In this document: positions 25,811-34,659 of the stretch, in pieces
Numbering within the stretch: position 1 is the first letter of the stretch
How the letters are laid out: each line of letters starts with the position of its first letter
Assembly: GCF_000478605.2 (NCBI RefSeq)
Contig: NZ_ASHX02000001.1
Coordinates: 6,215,001 to 6,279,000, forward strand
Direction of reading: 5' to 3'
Source: Streptomyces thermolilacinus SPC6
Lineage (GTDB): Bacteria; Actinomycetota; Actinomycetes; Streptomycetales; Streptomycetaceae
Length of the DNA: 64,000 bases
Made by a program: the position numbers and the translations under genes
Notes under the pieces: generated by a model
Seen by the model: only the letters and a program-made list of their open reading frames with translations
The model's database searches: none
What the model was told of the DNA's origin: nothing

Positions 25811-26728
25811 TCAGCCCTTCACCGCACCGGTGAGCATCCCCTTCTTGAAGTGCCGCTGCACGAACGGCGACGCGACCGCCACCGGCACCAGGGCCAGCAC
25901 CATGACGGCCATCTGCACGGCCAGCGGCGACAGCTGGTTGGTCCTGATCATCTGGCCCAGACCGGTCGGCGGCTCCTGCTTCTGCACGATCTGGATCATG
26001 ACGTTCTGGAGCGGCATCATGTCCTGGTCGGTGAGGTAGATGGAGGCGTTGAACCACGCGCTCCAGTAGCCCACCGCGTAGAACAGGGCGATCACCGCCA
26101 GCACCGCGCGCGACAGCGGCATGACGATCCGCCACAGGATGCGGAAGTCGCCCGCGCCGTCGATCCGCGCGCTGTCGATCAGCTCCTGCGAGATGTTCAT
26201 GAAGAACGCCCGCAGCACCAGGATGTTGAAGACGCTCACCGCGCTCGGCAGGATCAGCGCCAGATACGTGTCGGTCAGCCCGAGCGCCTGCACCAGCAGA
26301 TACGTCGGGATGAGACCGGCGCCGAAGAACATCGTCGCCAGCAGCGTCATCAGCACCCAGCGGTGGCCCGTGGACCCGGGCCGTGACAGGCCGTACGCGC
26401 ACAGCACCGACACGGCCATGCTGAACAGCGTGCCGACGACCGTCACGCCCACGCTGACCAGCGCCGCGCGCTGCACCTGGCCGCCGCTCAGCAGTTCCTC
26501 GTACGCGACGAGGGTGAGGTCCTTCGGGATCACGACGAGTCCGCCCGCCTCCGTGATGGCCCGGCGGGACGAAAGGCTGGTGACGATCACGATCCACAGC
26601 GGGAACAGGACCGCCAGGCAGGCGCCCGTGAGCACGATCCCCTTCGCGGCGAGCCCGGCCTTGCGGGGTTCCTCCTCCCACACGGGGCGGGGCGGGGCCG
26701 CCCAGCCCCGCAGCGGTGAACGCGTCAC
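25811..26728 (-). CDS. Carbohydrate ABC transporter permease 2 (YtcP-like)
   Basis: A 305-residue inner-membrane permease with six predicted helices. The EAA loop is visible as ELIDSARIDGAGDFRILWRIVMPLSRAV, and the C-terminus ends FVQRHFKKGMLTGAVKG, a hallmark of the YtcP/LplC subgroup that imports oligosaccharides. Its GTG at 26728 overlaps the stop of permease 1 as GTGA. No ATP-binding subunit is encoded here; Streptomyces sugar importers usually share the MsiK ATPase encoded elsewhere. Confidence 0.94.
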   Translation of the reverse strand: MTRSPLRGWAAPPRPVWEEEPRKAGLAAKGIVLTGACLAVLFPLWIVIVTSLSSRRAITEAGGLVVIPKDLTLVAYEELLSGGQVQRAALVSVGVTVVGTLFSMAVSVLCAYGLSRPGSTGHRWVLMTLLATMFFGAGLIPTYLLVQALGLTDTYLALILPSAVSVFNILVLRAFFMNISQELIDSARIDGAGDFRILWRIVMPLSRAVLAVIALFYAVGYWSAWFNASIYLTDQDMMPLQNVMIQIVQKQEPPTGLGQMIRTNQLSPLAVQMAVMVLALVPVAVASPFVQRHFKKGMLTGAVKG

Positions 26729-27747
26729 TTCTTGTACACCCCCTGCTCGCCCATGAGATGGGCGGCCTTGTTCGCGGCGAGGACCAGTCCGAGCCCGACG
26801 ACGCCCTTGACCAGACCGGCCGCGGCGGCGTAGCCGAAGTCCTGGTTGCGGATGCCGTTCCACCACACGTACGTGTCGAGGACTTCGGCCGCGTCCGGTC
26901 CCACGGCGTCCCGTTGCAGCAGGAGCTGCTCGAAGCCCACGGTCAGCGCGTCACCGACGCGCAGCACCAGCAGCAGCGCGATCACCGGGCGCAGCGCGGG
27001 CAGCGTCACATGCCACATCCGCCGCCACCGCCCGGCGCCGTCCATCGCCGCCGCCTCGTACAGGTCCTGGCTGACGGCGGACAGCGCGGCGAGGAACACG
27101 ATGATCCCCCAGCCCGCGTCCTTCCAGACGCCCTCGGCCGTCACCAGGAACTTGAAGATCCCCGGGTCGGTCATCAGGTCGAAGCCCTCGATGCCGCGCT
27201 CCCGCAGCGTCTGCGCGATGATCCCCGCGCCGCCGAAGATCTGCTGGAAGACGGTGACGACCAGCACCCACGAGAAGAAGTGCGGCAGGTACAGCACCGC
27301 CTGGGCGACCGCCCGCACCCGGGGCCGTACGACGCTGTTGATGAGCAGCGCCAGCACGATCGGCACCGGGAAGAACAGCACCAGCTGGAGCAGGAACAGC
27401 ACCAGCGTGTTCTCCACCGCCTGCCAGAACGCCGAGTCGGAGAAGATCCGCTCGAAGTTCGCGAGGCCCGTCCACGGGCTCTCCAGCATGGCGGTGAAGC
27501 CGTTCTCGCCGAGGTACGGGTCGTAGTCCTGGAACGCCACGACGTTGCCCAGCACGGGCACGTAGTGGAACACCAGGACCAGCAGCAGCGCGGGCAGCGT
27601 CATGAGCAGCAGCGCCCGGTCGCGCCGCAGCCGGACGCGCAGCCGCGCCTTCCGGGGCGCGGGCCCCGGACCGCGGGACGGCGCCCCCTCCCGTGCGGCG
27701 CCGTCCCGCGTGGGCCGGGTGTCCGGTTTCGTGGTGGCTGGCGACAC
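26725..27747 (-). CDS. Carbohydrate ABC transporter permease 1 (LplB-like)
   Basis: A 340-residue permease with six predicted helices after a basic N-terminal tail. The start of helix 1 reads LLLMTLPALLLVLVFHYVPV and the EAA loop reads LYEAAAMDGAGRWRRMWHVTLPALRPV. It pairs with YtcP-type permeases (LplB subgroup). I choose the GTG at 27747 over the ATG at 27771 because AAGGAGAG stands just upstream of the GTG, while the ATG has no ribosome binding site. It lies 37 bases after the lipoprotein gene. Confidence 0.93.
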   Translation of the reverse strand: MSPATTKPDTRPTRDGAAREGAPSRGPGPAPRKARLRVRLRRDRALLLMTLPALLLVLVFHYVPVLGNVVAFQDYDPYLGENGFTAMLESPWTGLANFERIFSDSAFWQAVENTLVLFLLQLVLFFPVPIVLALLINSVVRPRVRAVAQAVLYLPHFFSWVLVVTVFQQIFGGAGIIAQTLRERGIEGFDLMTDPGIFKFLVTAEGVWKDAGWGIIVFLAALSAVSQDLYEAAAMDGAGRWRRMWHVTLPALRPVIALLLVLRVGDALTVGFEQLLLQRDAVGPDAAEVLDTYVWWNGIRNQDFGYAAAAGLVKGVVGLGLVLAANKAAHLMGEQGVYKK

Positions 27748-27784
27748 GGTTCTCTCCTTGCGTGTCGGCATGGGCGGCGTCGGG

Positions 27785-29479
27785 TCAGTTCGCGGCGGAG
27801 CCGGTGTCGTCGAGGAGCTTGGCGTACCAGTCCCGCAGTTCGTCCCCGCCCCGGCTCTTCCACTCCGACACGGCCTGCTGCACGTCGCTGATCTTCTTGC
27901 GGCCGCGCACCACGTCGTCCTCCAGCTGCTCGAAGTCGTCCGCCAGGTTGGTCCAGCGGCTCGGCTCGGTGACCGTCAGCCCGTAGAACGGCGTCTTCGT
28001 GGTGAACGCGCCCATCCGCTGCTGCCACTCGACCTGCGCCCTGACCAGGTCGGGGCGGTCTGGGTGCGCGTTGTACGGGGCGGGGTCGCCCACCAGGTCG
28101 AACGCGCCGGACACCTGGAGGTGGCCCGTGTCGTTCTTGACCGGCATGCCCTTGACGAGCGTGTGGTGGACGCCCGCCACGCCGTAGTCGGTGAGCAGCC
28201 GCTCCTTCGTGCCGTACGGCGCCGCGCAGAAGTTGGCGACGGCGAGGAAGTCCCGGACGACCGCCTCGGGCGCGTTCTTGCTGACGAACGTGAAGATGTT
28301 CGCCGGCTGCTGGGCGAACAGCTTCGGCGCCTTCCCGTCGTGGCCGAAGATGTCCATCGCGCCCATCCGGAAGTCCGGGTTCTGCCCGGCCTGCTCGATG
28401 GTCTTCACATACCAGTGGGACAGGTCGTTGTTGTAGACGAGGACCTGGCCGGCGGTGAACCGGTTGCCGGAGTCGCCCTGGTTCTGCGCCTTGGCGTCCG
28501 GGTGCACGACGTTCGCCGCGTACAGCTTCCGGACCCACTCCAGGGCCTCCAGGTACTGCTCCGTCTCGATCCGGTTGACGAGCTTGCCGTCGACCCTGTT
28601 CCACCACAGGGCCTTGTCGCTGCCGGGGTACACCCCGAAGGCGTTGAACGCCGTCCACTTCATGTCGTCGCAGGCCCACACCTTCGCCCTCGCGCTGGTG
28701 GCCTCCTTCGCCCAGGCGAGGAACTCGTCGGCGCTCCTCGGCACCGTGTAGCCGCGCTTGTCGAAGAGGTCCTGCCGGTAGAACGGCGCGATGTTGATGA
28801 CGTACGAGGCGGGCATCGGGATGCCGCGCAGCGCGCCGCCGAAGATGGCCCGCTGCCAGGCGTCGGTGGGGACGGCCGCCAGGTTCGGGTACTCCTTCAC
28901 CTTGTCGCCCGACAGGTAGGGGCCCAGGTCGGCGAACTTGGCGTTGACCGCGCTGGGGATCTTGCCGGTGAGGTTCCAGCCGGGCACGACCACCACGTCC
29001 GGTATCTCACTGGAGGCGAGGACGGCGCCGAGCTTCTCGTCGTACGTGTTGCCGTCCTGGTTCTGCCACCGCGTGCGGACGCCGATGGCCTCGTCCATCG
29101 CCCGGTACCACGCGTTGTCGCTCTTCGGGGGCGAGCCCCACATCGGCGCCATGATCCGTACGGTGCCGCCCTTGCCGAGCTTCGCGGGCACGGAGGTCTT
29201 CAGCCGCGCCGCCGCGATCGCGGTGGTGAACCCGGCCGACGAGCCGTTCTTCGCGGGGATGTCGGGCGTGACGATGTCCTGCGGCACGTACGTCGGGAGG
29301 ATTCCCGCGGCCGCCTTGCCGGACGTGGTGCCCTCCTTGCGGGCGCTCTGCCCGCCTCCGCCGCACGCGGCGAGCAGCGGGACGCCGCCCCCCACCGCGG
29401 CCGCGGCGACCGCCGTCGAGGCGAGGAAGCTCCGGCGGCTGGGCCCGGAGGGGCGGGGTGAGGGGGAGTTCGGCGTCAT
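27785..29479 (-). CDS. Sugar ABC transporter substrate-binding lipoprotein
   Basis: A 564-residue solute-binding protein, large for family 1 and typical of the LplA/YtcQ type that binds oligosaccharides. The N-terminus combines a twin-arginine motif (SRRSFLAST) with a lipobox (LLAAC, lipidated Cys39), so it should be a Tat-exported lipoprotein. ATG at 29479. It is the promoter-proximal gene of the minus-strand glycan operon, and it diverges from GH3 across a 359-base region holding two LacI operators. The ligand is probably a xyloglucan oligosaccharide, inferred from the enzymes encoded downstream. Confidence 0.94.
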   Translation of the reverse strand: MTPNSPSPRPSGPSRRSFLASTAVAAAAVGGGVPLLAACGGGGQSARKEGTTSGKAAAGILPTYVPQDIVTPDIPAKNGSSAGFTTAIAAARLKTSVPAKLGKGGTVRIMAPMWGSPPKSDNAWYRAMDEAIGVRTRWQNQDGNTYDEKLGAVLASSEIPDVVVVPGWNLTGKIPSAVNAKFADLGPYLSGDKVKEYPNLAAVPTDAWQRAIFGGALRGIPMPASYVINIAPFYRQDLFDKRGYTVPRSADEFLAWAKEATSARAKVWACDDMKWTAFNAFGVYPGSDKALWWNRVDGKLVNRIETEQYLEALEWVRKLYAANVVHPDAKAQNQGDSGNRFTAGQVLVYNNDLSHWYVKTIEQAGQNPDFRMGAMDIFGHDGKAPKLFAQQPANIFTFVSKNAPEAVVRDFLAVANFCAAPYGTKERLLTDYGVAGVHHTLVKGMPVKNDTGHLQVSGAFDLVGDPAPYNAHPDRPDLVRAQVEWQQRMGAFTTKTPFYGLTVTEPSRWTNLADDFEQLEDDVVRGRKKISDVQQAVSEWKSRGGDELRDWYAKLLDDTGSAAN

Positions 29480-29618
29480 TGCGTCAACCCTTCGTGGCGC
29501 GCCAGGACACCCGGCGGCATCCGCCGGTCGGCTGCGGTGTCAGAGACGGGACGTGCGGAACTGGCTGAGATCCGAAGCGAACCACCGGCACAGCCGTTCC
29601 CCGGCCGCGCCACTGGAG

Positions 29619-29632
29619 TCGAAGCGCTTCGA
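29619..29632. promoter_or_regulatory. LacI-family operator, perfect palindrome (site 3)
   Basis: TCGAAGCGCTTCGA lies 140-153 bases upstream of the lipoprotein gene start. It has the same core as the sites upstream of the LacI gene. Confidence 0.8.
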
Positions 29633-29788
29633 TGTTGCTGCGAGGTTAAGTGAACGTCTCCGGGCACACAAGGGTGGTTGTCAAGATTCCCCGGAGCCGC
29701 CGACACCCCGGCAAGCCTTGCGGCGACCGCCCATACGGCACTTGAGGCCGTACCGTGTCTTGACACCCGCAGTCGCCCCGACCCAGCA

Positions 29789-29802
29789 TCGAAGCGCTTC
29801 GA
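29789..29802. promoter_or_regulatory. LacI-family operator, perfect palindrome (site 4)
   Basis: TCGAAGCGCTTCGA lies 37-50 bases upstream of the GH3 start and immediately downstream of the proposed -10, where a bound repressor would block initiation. Confidence 0.8.
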
Positions 29803-29838
29803 AAGCCCGCTCCGGAACATCCGCAAGGGGACCCCCAC

Positions 29839-32757
29839 GTGACCGAAGACCGGCCGCCGTTCCGCGACCCGCGACTGCCGTTCGACCAGCGCGCGGACGA
29901 CCTGCTCGGGCGGTTGACGCCCGACGAACGCGTCGCGCTGCTCCACCAGTTCACCCCGGCCGTGGAACGGCTGGGCGTGGCCGCGTTCCGCACCGGACAG
30001 GAGGCCCTCCACGGCGTCGCCTGGATGGGCCCGGCCACCGTCTTCCCGCAGGCCGTCGGCCTCGGCGCCACCTGGAACGACGACCTCGTCCGCCGCGTCG
30101 GCGAGGCCGTGTCCCGCGAGGCCCGCGCCATGCGCGCCCGCGACGACCGCGTCGGGCTCAACGTGTGGGCGCCCACCGTGAACCTGCTGCGCAACCCCCT
30201 GTGGGGCCGCGGCGAGGAGGGCTACTCCGAGGACCCGGCGCTCACCTCCGCCATCGCCACCGCCTACACGCGCGGACTGCGCGGCGACCACCCCGTCTAC
30301 TGGCGCACCGCGCCCGTCCTCAAGCACTGGCTCGCCCACAACAACGAGACGGCCCGCGACACGAGCTCCGCCTCCGTACGCCCCCGCGTCCTGCACGAGT
30401 ACGACCTGCGGGCCTTCCGCGCCGCCGTCGAGGCGGGCGCCGTCGCCGGGGTCATGCCCGCGTACAACCTGGTCAACGGCCGCCCCAACCACGTCTCGCC
30501 CCATCTGCGCGACCACCTGCGCACCTGGACCGACCGGCCGCTCCTGGTCTGCTCCGACGCGGGCGCGCCCAGCAACCTCGCCGCCTCCCAGGGGTACTTC
30601 GCCACCCACGAGGAGGCCACCGCCGCCGCCCTGCGCGCCGGCGTCGACAGCTTCACCGACCACGGCACCGACAGCTCCACGATCACCGCACGGGTGCGCG
30701 GCGCCCTCGACCGGGGCCTCATCGACCCGGCCGACATCGACACCGCGGTACGTCGCCAGCTGCACGTCCGCCTCGCGCTCGGCGAGTTCGACCCCGACCT
30801 CGGCCCCCACGCCGGTGCGGGCGCCTTCGACACGCCCGAGCACCGCGACCTCGCCCTGGAGGCCGCCGAGCAGGCCGTCGTGCTCCTCGCCAACGACGGC
30901 CTGCTGCCCCTGGACCCGGCCGCCGGGCAGCGCGTCGCCGTCGTCGGGCCGCTCGCCGACGAGTGCAAGCTCGACTGGTACAGCGGCGCCCTCCTCCACC
31001 GCTCCACGCCGCTGGACGGGCTCCGGGAGCGGTTCGGCTCCGACCGGGTCACCCACGCGGAGGGCGCCGACCTGGTACGGCTCCACTGCGCCACCGGCAC
31101 CCTGCGCGTCCCGGACGCCCCCGCCGCCGAGGCCGGGTCCGGGGCCGGGGCCGACGGCGCCCTCGACCCGGCGCTGGTCCCCGGGCGCACCGACCTGCCG
31201 CCGCTCACCACCGCCGCCGACGCGGCCGACGGCACCGTGTTCGCCCTCACCGACTGGGGCGGCGGCGTCCTCACCCTGCGCGCACCCGACGGGCGGTACC
31301 TGTCCGTCGCCGACGACCGGCGGGTGCGGGCCTCGGCCGACCAGCCCGGCGGCTGGGTCGTCCAGGAGACGTTCCGGCTCGAACCGCACGGCGACGGCCA
31401 CCTCCTACGCCACATCGGAACGGGGGGTCATGTCTCCGTCGCCGCCGACGGCGTGAAGGTTGCCGCCGGGACGGACGGGATCGCCGGGACGGACGGGACC
31501 GCCGAGGGCGACGGGACTGTTGCGGCCCCGGCCGTCTTCACCGTCGAGACGGTCCGCCGGGGCGTGGACGAGGTCACGGCCGCCGCCGGGGCCGCGGACG
31601 TGGTCGTCGTCGTCGCGGGCAACGACCCGCACATCAACGGCCGCGAGACCGAGGACCGCACCACCCTCGCCCTGCCCGAGGCGCAGGACGAGCTCTGGCG
31701 CGCCGCCCGCGCCGCCAACCCGCGCACCGTCCTCGTCCTCGCCTCGTCCTACCCGTACGCGGTCCCGGACGCCGCCGCCGAACTGCCCGCGCTGCTGTGG
31801 ACCGCCCACGGCGGGCAGGCCGCCGGCACCGCGCTGGCCCGGGTCCTCGCCGGGGACGTCTCACCGGCCGGGCGGCTGCCGCAGACCTGGTACGCCGACG
31901 ACGCCGACCTTCCGGACCTGCTCGACTACGACGTGATCGGCGGCCGCCAGACGTACCTGTACTTCGACGGGCGCCCGCTGTTCCCGTTCGGCCACGGCCT
32001 GACGTACACGGAGTTCTCCTACGCGGACCTCGCGGTGGAGCGGCGCGGCGACAGCGTCCTGGTCGCGTTCACCGTCACCAACACCGGGCGCGTCGCCTCC
32101 GACGAGGTGGCCCAGGTGTACGTCCGCGCGCTCGCCCCCTCCGTCCCGCGCCCGCACCGCGAGCTGGTCGCCCACCGCCGCGTCCGCCTGGCGCCGGGGG
32201 AGCGGGGGCGGCTGGCGTTTCGGGTGCCGCTGTCCGCGCTGGGCTTCTGGGACGTCGCGCACGGCCGCTGGACCGTGGAGCCGGGCCCGTACGCGTTCCT
32301 CGCGGGGCCCTCAAGCGCCGACATCCGCCTGGAGGCCGGGCTGCGCGTCGAGGGCCCGCCGCCCGCCCCCCGCCCCGTGCCGGAGCGCGGCCTCACCGCC
32401 GCCGACTACGACGAGCAGCGCGGCACCGTCCTCGCCGACCGCACCAAGGAGTCCGGCGACTGCGTCACCCCCGCCCACGGGGGAGCGGGCGAACTCCTCT
32501 ACCGCCGCTGCGACTTCGGCCCCACCGGCGTGCGCACGGCCATCCTGGAGGTGGCCGGCACGGGCACGGTCGCCCTGTCCCTGGCGGACGGCACCCCCCT
32601 CGCCCGCGCCGAGGCGGCCGTCCCGAACCCCCCGTACACCTACGCGCCCCTGGAGACCCCCCTCACCGCCACCGCCATCGGAGTCCAGGACCTCCGCGTC
32701 ACCCTCCAGGGCGAGCTGCGCCTGGCCACCCTCCACTTCACCCGGGCCCCCGACTGA
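29839..32757 (+). CDS. Glycoside hydrolase family 3 with inserted beta-trefoil-like domain
   Basis: A 972-residue GH3 enzyme (beta-glucosidase or beta-xylosidase type). KHWLAHNNE (162-170) and the nucleophile Asp240 in VCSDAGA define the N-terminal barrel; VVLLANDGLLPLDP begins the second domain. Between the halves of the second domain is an insert (about 465-555) with repeated YLSVADD/HVSVAADG-like strands, resembling a fascin or ricin beta-trefoil. A fibronectin-III-like domain (VAFTVTNTGRVASDEVAQVYV) and a C-terminal beta-sandwich follow. There is no signal peptide, so it should act in the cytosol on imported oligosaccharides. GTG start at 29839 after AAGGGGA. LacI operator 37 bases upstream. 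Confidence 0.93.
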   Translation: MTEDRPPFRDPRLPFDQRADDLLGRLTPDERVALLHQFTPAVERLGVAAFRTGQEALHGVAWMGPATVFPQAVGLGATWNDDLVRRVGEAVSREARAMRARDDRVGLNVWAPTVNLLRNPLWGRGEEGYSEDPALTSAIATAYTRGLRGDHPVYWRTAPVLKHWLAHNNETARDTSSASVRPRVLHEYDLRAFRAAVEAGAVAGVMPAYNLVNGRPNHVSPHLRDHLRTWTDRPLLVCSDAGAPSNLAASQGYFATHEEATAAALRAGVDSFTDHGTDSSTITARVRGALDRGLIDPADIDTAVRRQLHVRLALGEFDPDLGPHAGAGAFDTPEHRDLALEAAEQAVVLLANDGLLPLDPAAGQRVAVVGPLADECKLDWYSGALLHRSTPLDGLRERFGSDRVTHAEGADLVRLHCATGTLRVPDAPAAEAGSGAGADGALDPALVPGRTDLPPLTTAADAADGTVFALTDWGGGVLTLRAPDGRYLSVADDRRVRASADQPGGWVVQETFRLEPHGDGHLLRHIGTGGHVSVAADGVKVAAGTDGIAGTDGTAEGDGTVAAPAVFTVETVRRGVDEVTAAAGAADVVVVVAGNDPHINGRETEDRTTLALPEAQDELWRAARAANPRTVLVLASSYPYAVPDAAAELPALLWTAHGGQAAGTALARVLAGDVSPAGRLPQTWYADDADLPDLLDYDVIGGRQTYLYFDGRPLFPFGHGLTYTEFSYADLAVERRGDSVLVAFTVTNTGRVASDEVAQVYVRALAPSVPRPHRELVAHRRVRLAPGERGRLAFRVPLSALGFWDVAHGRWTVEPGPYAFLAGPSSADIRLEAGLRVEGPPPAPRPVPERGLTAADYDEQRGTVLADRTKESGDCVTPAHGGAGELLYRRCDFGPTGVRTAILEVAGTGTVALSLADGTPLARAEAAVPNPPYTYAPLETPLTATAIGVQDLRVTLQGELRLATLHFTRAPD

Positions 32758-33061
32758 CCGCCCCGCCCCGGCGCGTCGGCCCCGCGCGCCCGGGGCGCGG
32801 CCGACGTCCCGACAGGCTTCCGGCCGAGGCGTCTCCCCGCCCGGCCGGGGGCACGGCGAACCGCTCGCGGCCACCGGGCGGTTCACCGCGCCCGGCCCTG
32901 CCCCAGCCGCGCCAGGGGCACGCGTTCGCCGGTGGAACGGGCTTGCTACGATCGCCCGCCATCTCGATGCCGCCCCGGCGGGGCCGGTTCGACCGGGGCA
33001 ACCGACAGCACGACCACCGAAGCACGATGCAGCGCCACGCCGCGCAGGGGAGAGGCCGCCC
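32758..33061. other. 304-base gap between GH3 and the sigma-factor gene
   Basis: No gene is seen. The first part holds the GH3 terminator hairpin, and the rest is presumably the sigma-factor promoter and leader, with a purine-rich AGGGGAGAGG ribosome binding site just before 33062. Confidence 0.5.
32774..32806 (+). terminator. Hairpin downstream of GH3
   Basis: CGTCGG (32774-32779) pairs with CCGACG (32801-32806), and the inner CCGCGC pairs with GCGCGG after a small bulge. It begins 17 bases after the GH3 stop. Confidence 0.65.
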
Positions 33062-33595
33062 GTGGGCACATCCACCGATGACGCCACCACGGAGTTCCAC
33101 GAGTTCTTCGAGCGCCACTACGCCGAACTCGCGCGCCTCGCCCACCTCCTCACCGGCGAGGCCGACGCCGCCGACGACCTCGCCGCGGACGCGCTCCTGG
33201 CGCTCTGGCACCGCTGGGACCGCGTCCGCGCCGCCCAGCACCCCGTCGCCTACGCCCGTGGCGTCGTGGCCAACCTGGCCCGCAGCCGCGTGCGCAGCGC
33301 CGTACGGGAACGCCGCCGCATCGCCTTGTTCTGGTCGCAGCGCTCCGAGCACACCGAGGGACCGGACGTACCGGCCGTCGTGGACGTGCGGGACGCCCTG
33401 CGCCGCCTGCCGTTCCGCAAACGTGCCTGTGTCGTGCTCCGCCACGCCTTCGACCTGTCCGAGCGGGAGACGGCACTCACCCTCGGCGTGTCCGTGGGTA
33501 CGGTGAAGAGCCAGACATCGAAGGCCATGGCGCAGCTGCAACAGCTGCTCGGGACCCGCGCCGCCGCGTCGGAGCTGGTCGGAGGAAGGAAGTAG
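33062..33595 (+). CDS. ECF RNA polymerase sigma factor, SigE family
   Basis: A 177-residue sigma-70 family factor with region 2 (FHEFFERHYAELARLAHLLTGEADAADDLAADALLALWHRWDRV) and region 4 (DALRRLPFRKRACVVLRHAFDLSERETALTLGVSVGTVKSQTSKAMAQLQQLL). The short, gap-free pattern with F/YARGVVANLARSRVRS is that of the actinobacterial SigE-family ECF group. GTG start at 33062. Its TAG stop shares a base with the GTG of the next gene, a translational coupling typical of a sigma/anti-sigma pair. Confidence 0.93.
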   Translation: MGTSTDDATTEFHEFFERHYAELARLAHLLTGEADAADDLAADALLALWHRWDRVRAAQHPVAYARGVVANLARSRVRSAVRERRRIALFWSQRSEHTEGPDVPAVVDVRDALRRLPFRKRACVVLRHAFDLSERETALTLGVSVGTVKSQTSKAMAQLQQLLGTRAAASELVGGRK

Positions 33596-34302
33596 TGGAC
33601 GAGCTGCAGCGAGCGCTCCGGGACGCCGCCCGGTCGCACGAGCCCGACCGGGCGCGCATCCTCGCGCGCGTGGAGCGGGGCATGGCCGAGCAGGCGACCG
33701 GCCCCCGACGCCGGCCGCGGCCACCCGCCCGACGCTGGCCGCGCGTCGCCCTGGCCACCGCGGCGGTAGCGGGCGTGCTCGCGGTCGGCGGCTTCGGCGT
33801 ACGGACCCTCCTCCACGAGGACGCCCCGGCACCCGCGCACGTCGCGGACCCGCCGCCGCCCGCCGTCACCCCGGCCCCGACGAGCGCCGTGGACGGCTTC
33901 CTGCGCGGACACAGCGCCGTGGACCCGCACAGCAACCGCTTCTGGGCCCAGTCCAACATCTCCGTGAGCACCGCCACCCCCCTCGCCGCCCTCACCGTCG
34001 AGCTGCGCGTCGCGCAGACCGGCGGCGTCAGCGACACGGGGAACTGGCGCACCCTCCCCGCCGAGCACTTCACGGTCGCCGTGCGCGAGGAGTCCGGCGT
34101 CCTCGTCTACACCTGGACGCTCCGCGAGGGCCGCACCGTCCCCGTCGGGCGGCATGTCTTCGCAGGCCAGTACAACCACGCCGAGGGCGGCCGGGACGCG
34201 CGCGGCGACCGCTTCACCGTCACCGCGACCGACCGGGACGGCCGGCGGGCCACCCTCACCGGCGGGTTCACCGCCGGACCCGGAGCCGCCGGTTCCTCCT
34301 GA
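33595..34302 (+). CDS. Single-pass membrane protein, putative anti-sigma factor
   Basis: A 235-residue protein. A short cytosolic N-terminal part (1-48: DELQRALRDAARSHEPDRARILARVERGM) is followed by one transmembrane helix (about 51-69) and an extracytoplasmic domain of ~150 residues after a Pro-rich spacer. The outer domain is beta-rich (NISVSTATPLAALTVELRVA, GVLVYTWTLREG) and looks like an Ig- or CBM2-like fold. There is no zinc anti-sigma HxxxCxxC motif, so the anti-sigma role rests on topology and coupling to the sigma gene (inference). Confidence 0.8.
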   Translation: MDELQRALRDAARSHEPDRARILARVERGMAEQATGPRRRPRPPARRWPRVALATAAVAGVLAVGGFGVRTLLHEDAPAPAHVADPPPPAVTPAPTSAVDGFLRGHSAVDPHSNRFWAQSNISVSTATPLAALTVELRVAQTGGVSDTGNWRTLPAEHFTVAVREESGVLVYTWTLREGRTVPVGRHVFAGQYNHAEGGRDARGDRFTVTATDRDGRRATLTGGFTAGPGAAGSS

Positions 34303-34362
34303 GGTCGCGTGACCGCCTCCCGCGGACGACAATGGCGAGTGCCGGACGAACAAGGAGGCGGC

Positions 34363-34566
34363 ATGTCCGAAGAACCCGAAACGAGCTCCCGCCGGGGGGG
34401 TGGCGTCACCCCCGACTCCCTCCTGCACAGCGGCGCCGAGGGCGAGTTCACCGCCGAGGACCTCGTCCTCGCCTCCGGGCGCGACGTGAACCCCAAGAAC
34501 CTCGCCTGGGCCGAGCGCAGGATGGCCGAGAAGGGCAGAGCGGCCCTCGACGAACTCCTGCCCTGA
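34363..34566 (+). CDS. Small conserved-looking hypothetical protein
   Basis: A 67-residue acidic protein (MSEEPETSSRRGGGVTPDSL..., ending ...AALDELLP), soluble, without a signal or membrane segment. The middle (EFTAEDLVLASGRDVNPKNLAWAERRMAEKG) looks like a short helical domain. The ATG at 34363 has an optimal AAGGAGG upstream and a strong terminator follows its stop, so I consider it a real gene. Function unknown. Confidence 0.82.
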   Translation: MSEEPETSSRRGGGVTPDSLLHSGAEGEFTAEDLVLASGRDVNPKNLAWAERRMAEKGRAALDELLP

Positions 34567-34581
34567 CCCGACCCACCCCTC

Positions 34582-34613
34582 AAGGGCCCCGCCGCACCCG
34601 CGACGGGGCCCTT
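34582..34613 (+). terminator. Hairpin terminator after the small hypothetical gene
   Basis: AAGGGCCCCG (34582-34591) and CGGGGCCCTT (34604-34613) form a perfect 10-bp stem with a 12-base loop, 16 bases after the stop. It ends the sigma-factor unit. Confidence 0.8.
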
Positions 34614-34659
34614 CCCCTTCCCTGTCCCCGCGCCACCACCCGCCGGACCCCTACCCGCC

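Larger units (their letters stand above)
29480..29838. promoter_or_regulatory. Divergent promoter region of the glycan operon and GH3
   Basis: This 359-base gap has no gene. It holds two LacI operators about 170 bases apart, one near each gene. On the plus strand TTGACA (29760-29765) is followed after 18 bases by CAGCAT (29784-29789), a weak promoter whose -10 abuts the GH3-side operator. On the minus strand a TTGACA lies at 29684-29679, pointing toward the lipoprotein gene, but no convincing -10 was found. Confidence 0.6.

Noticed and set aside
30297..31415. Minus-strand open frames opposite GH3
   Set aside because: They are composition-driven shadows (Ser/Arg/Ala-rich, no motifs) of the strongly supported GH3 frame.
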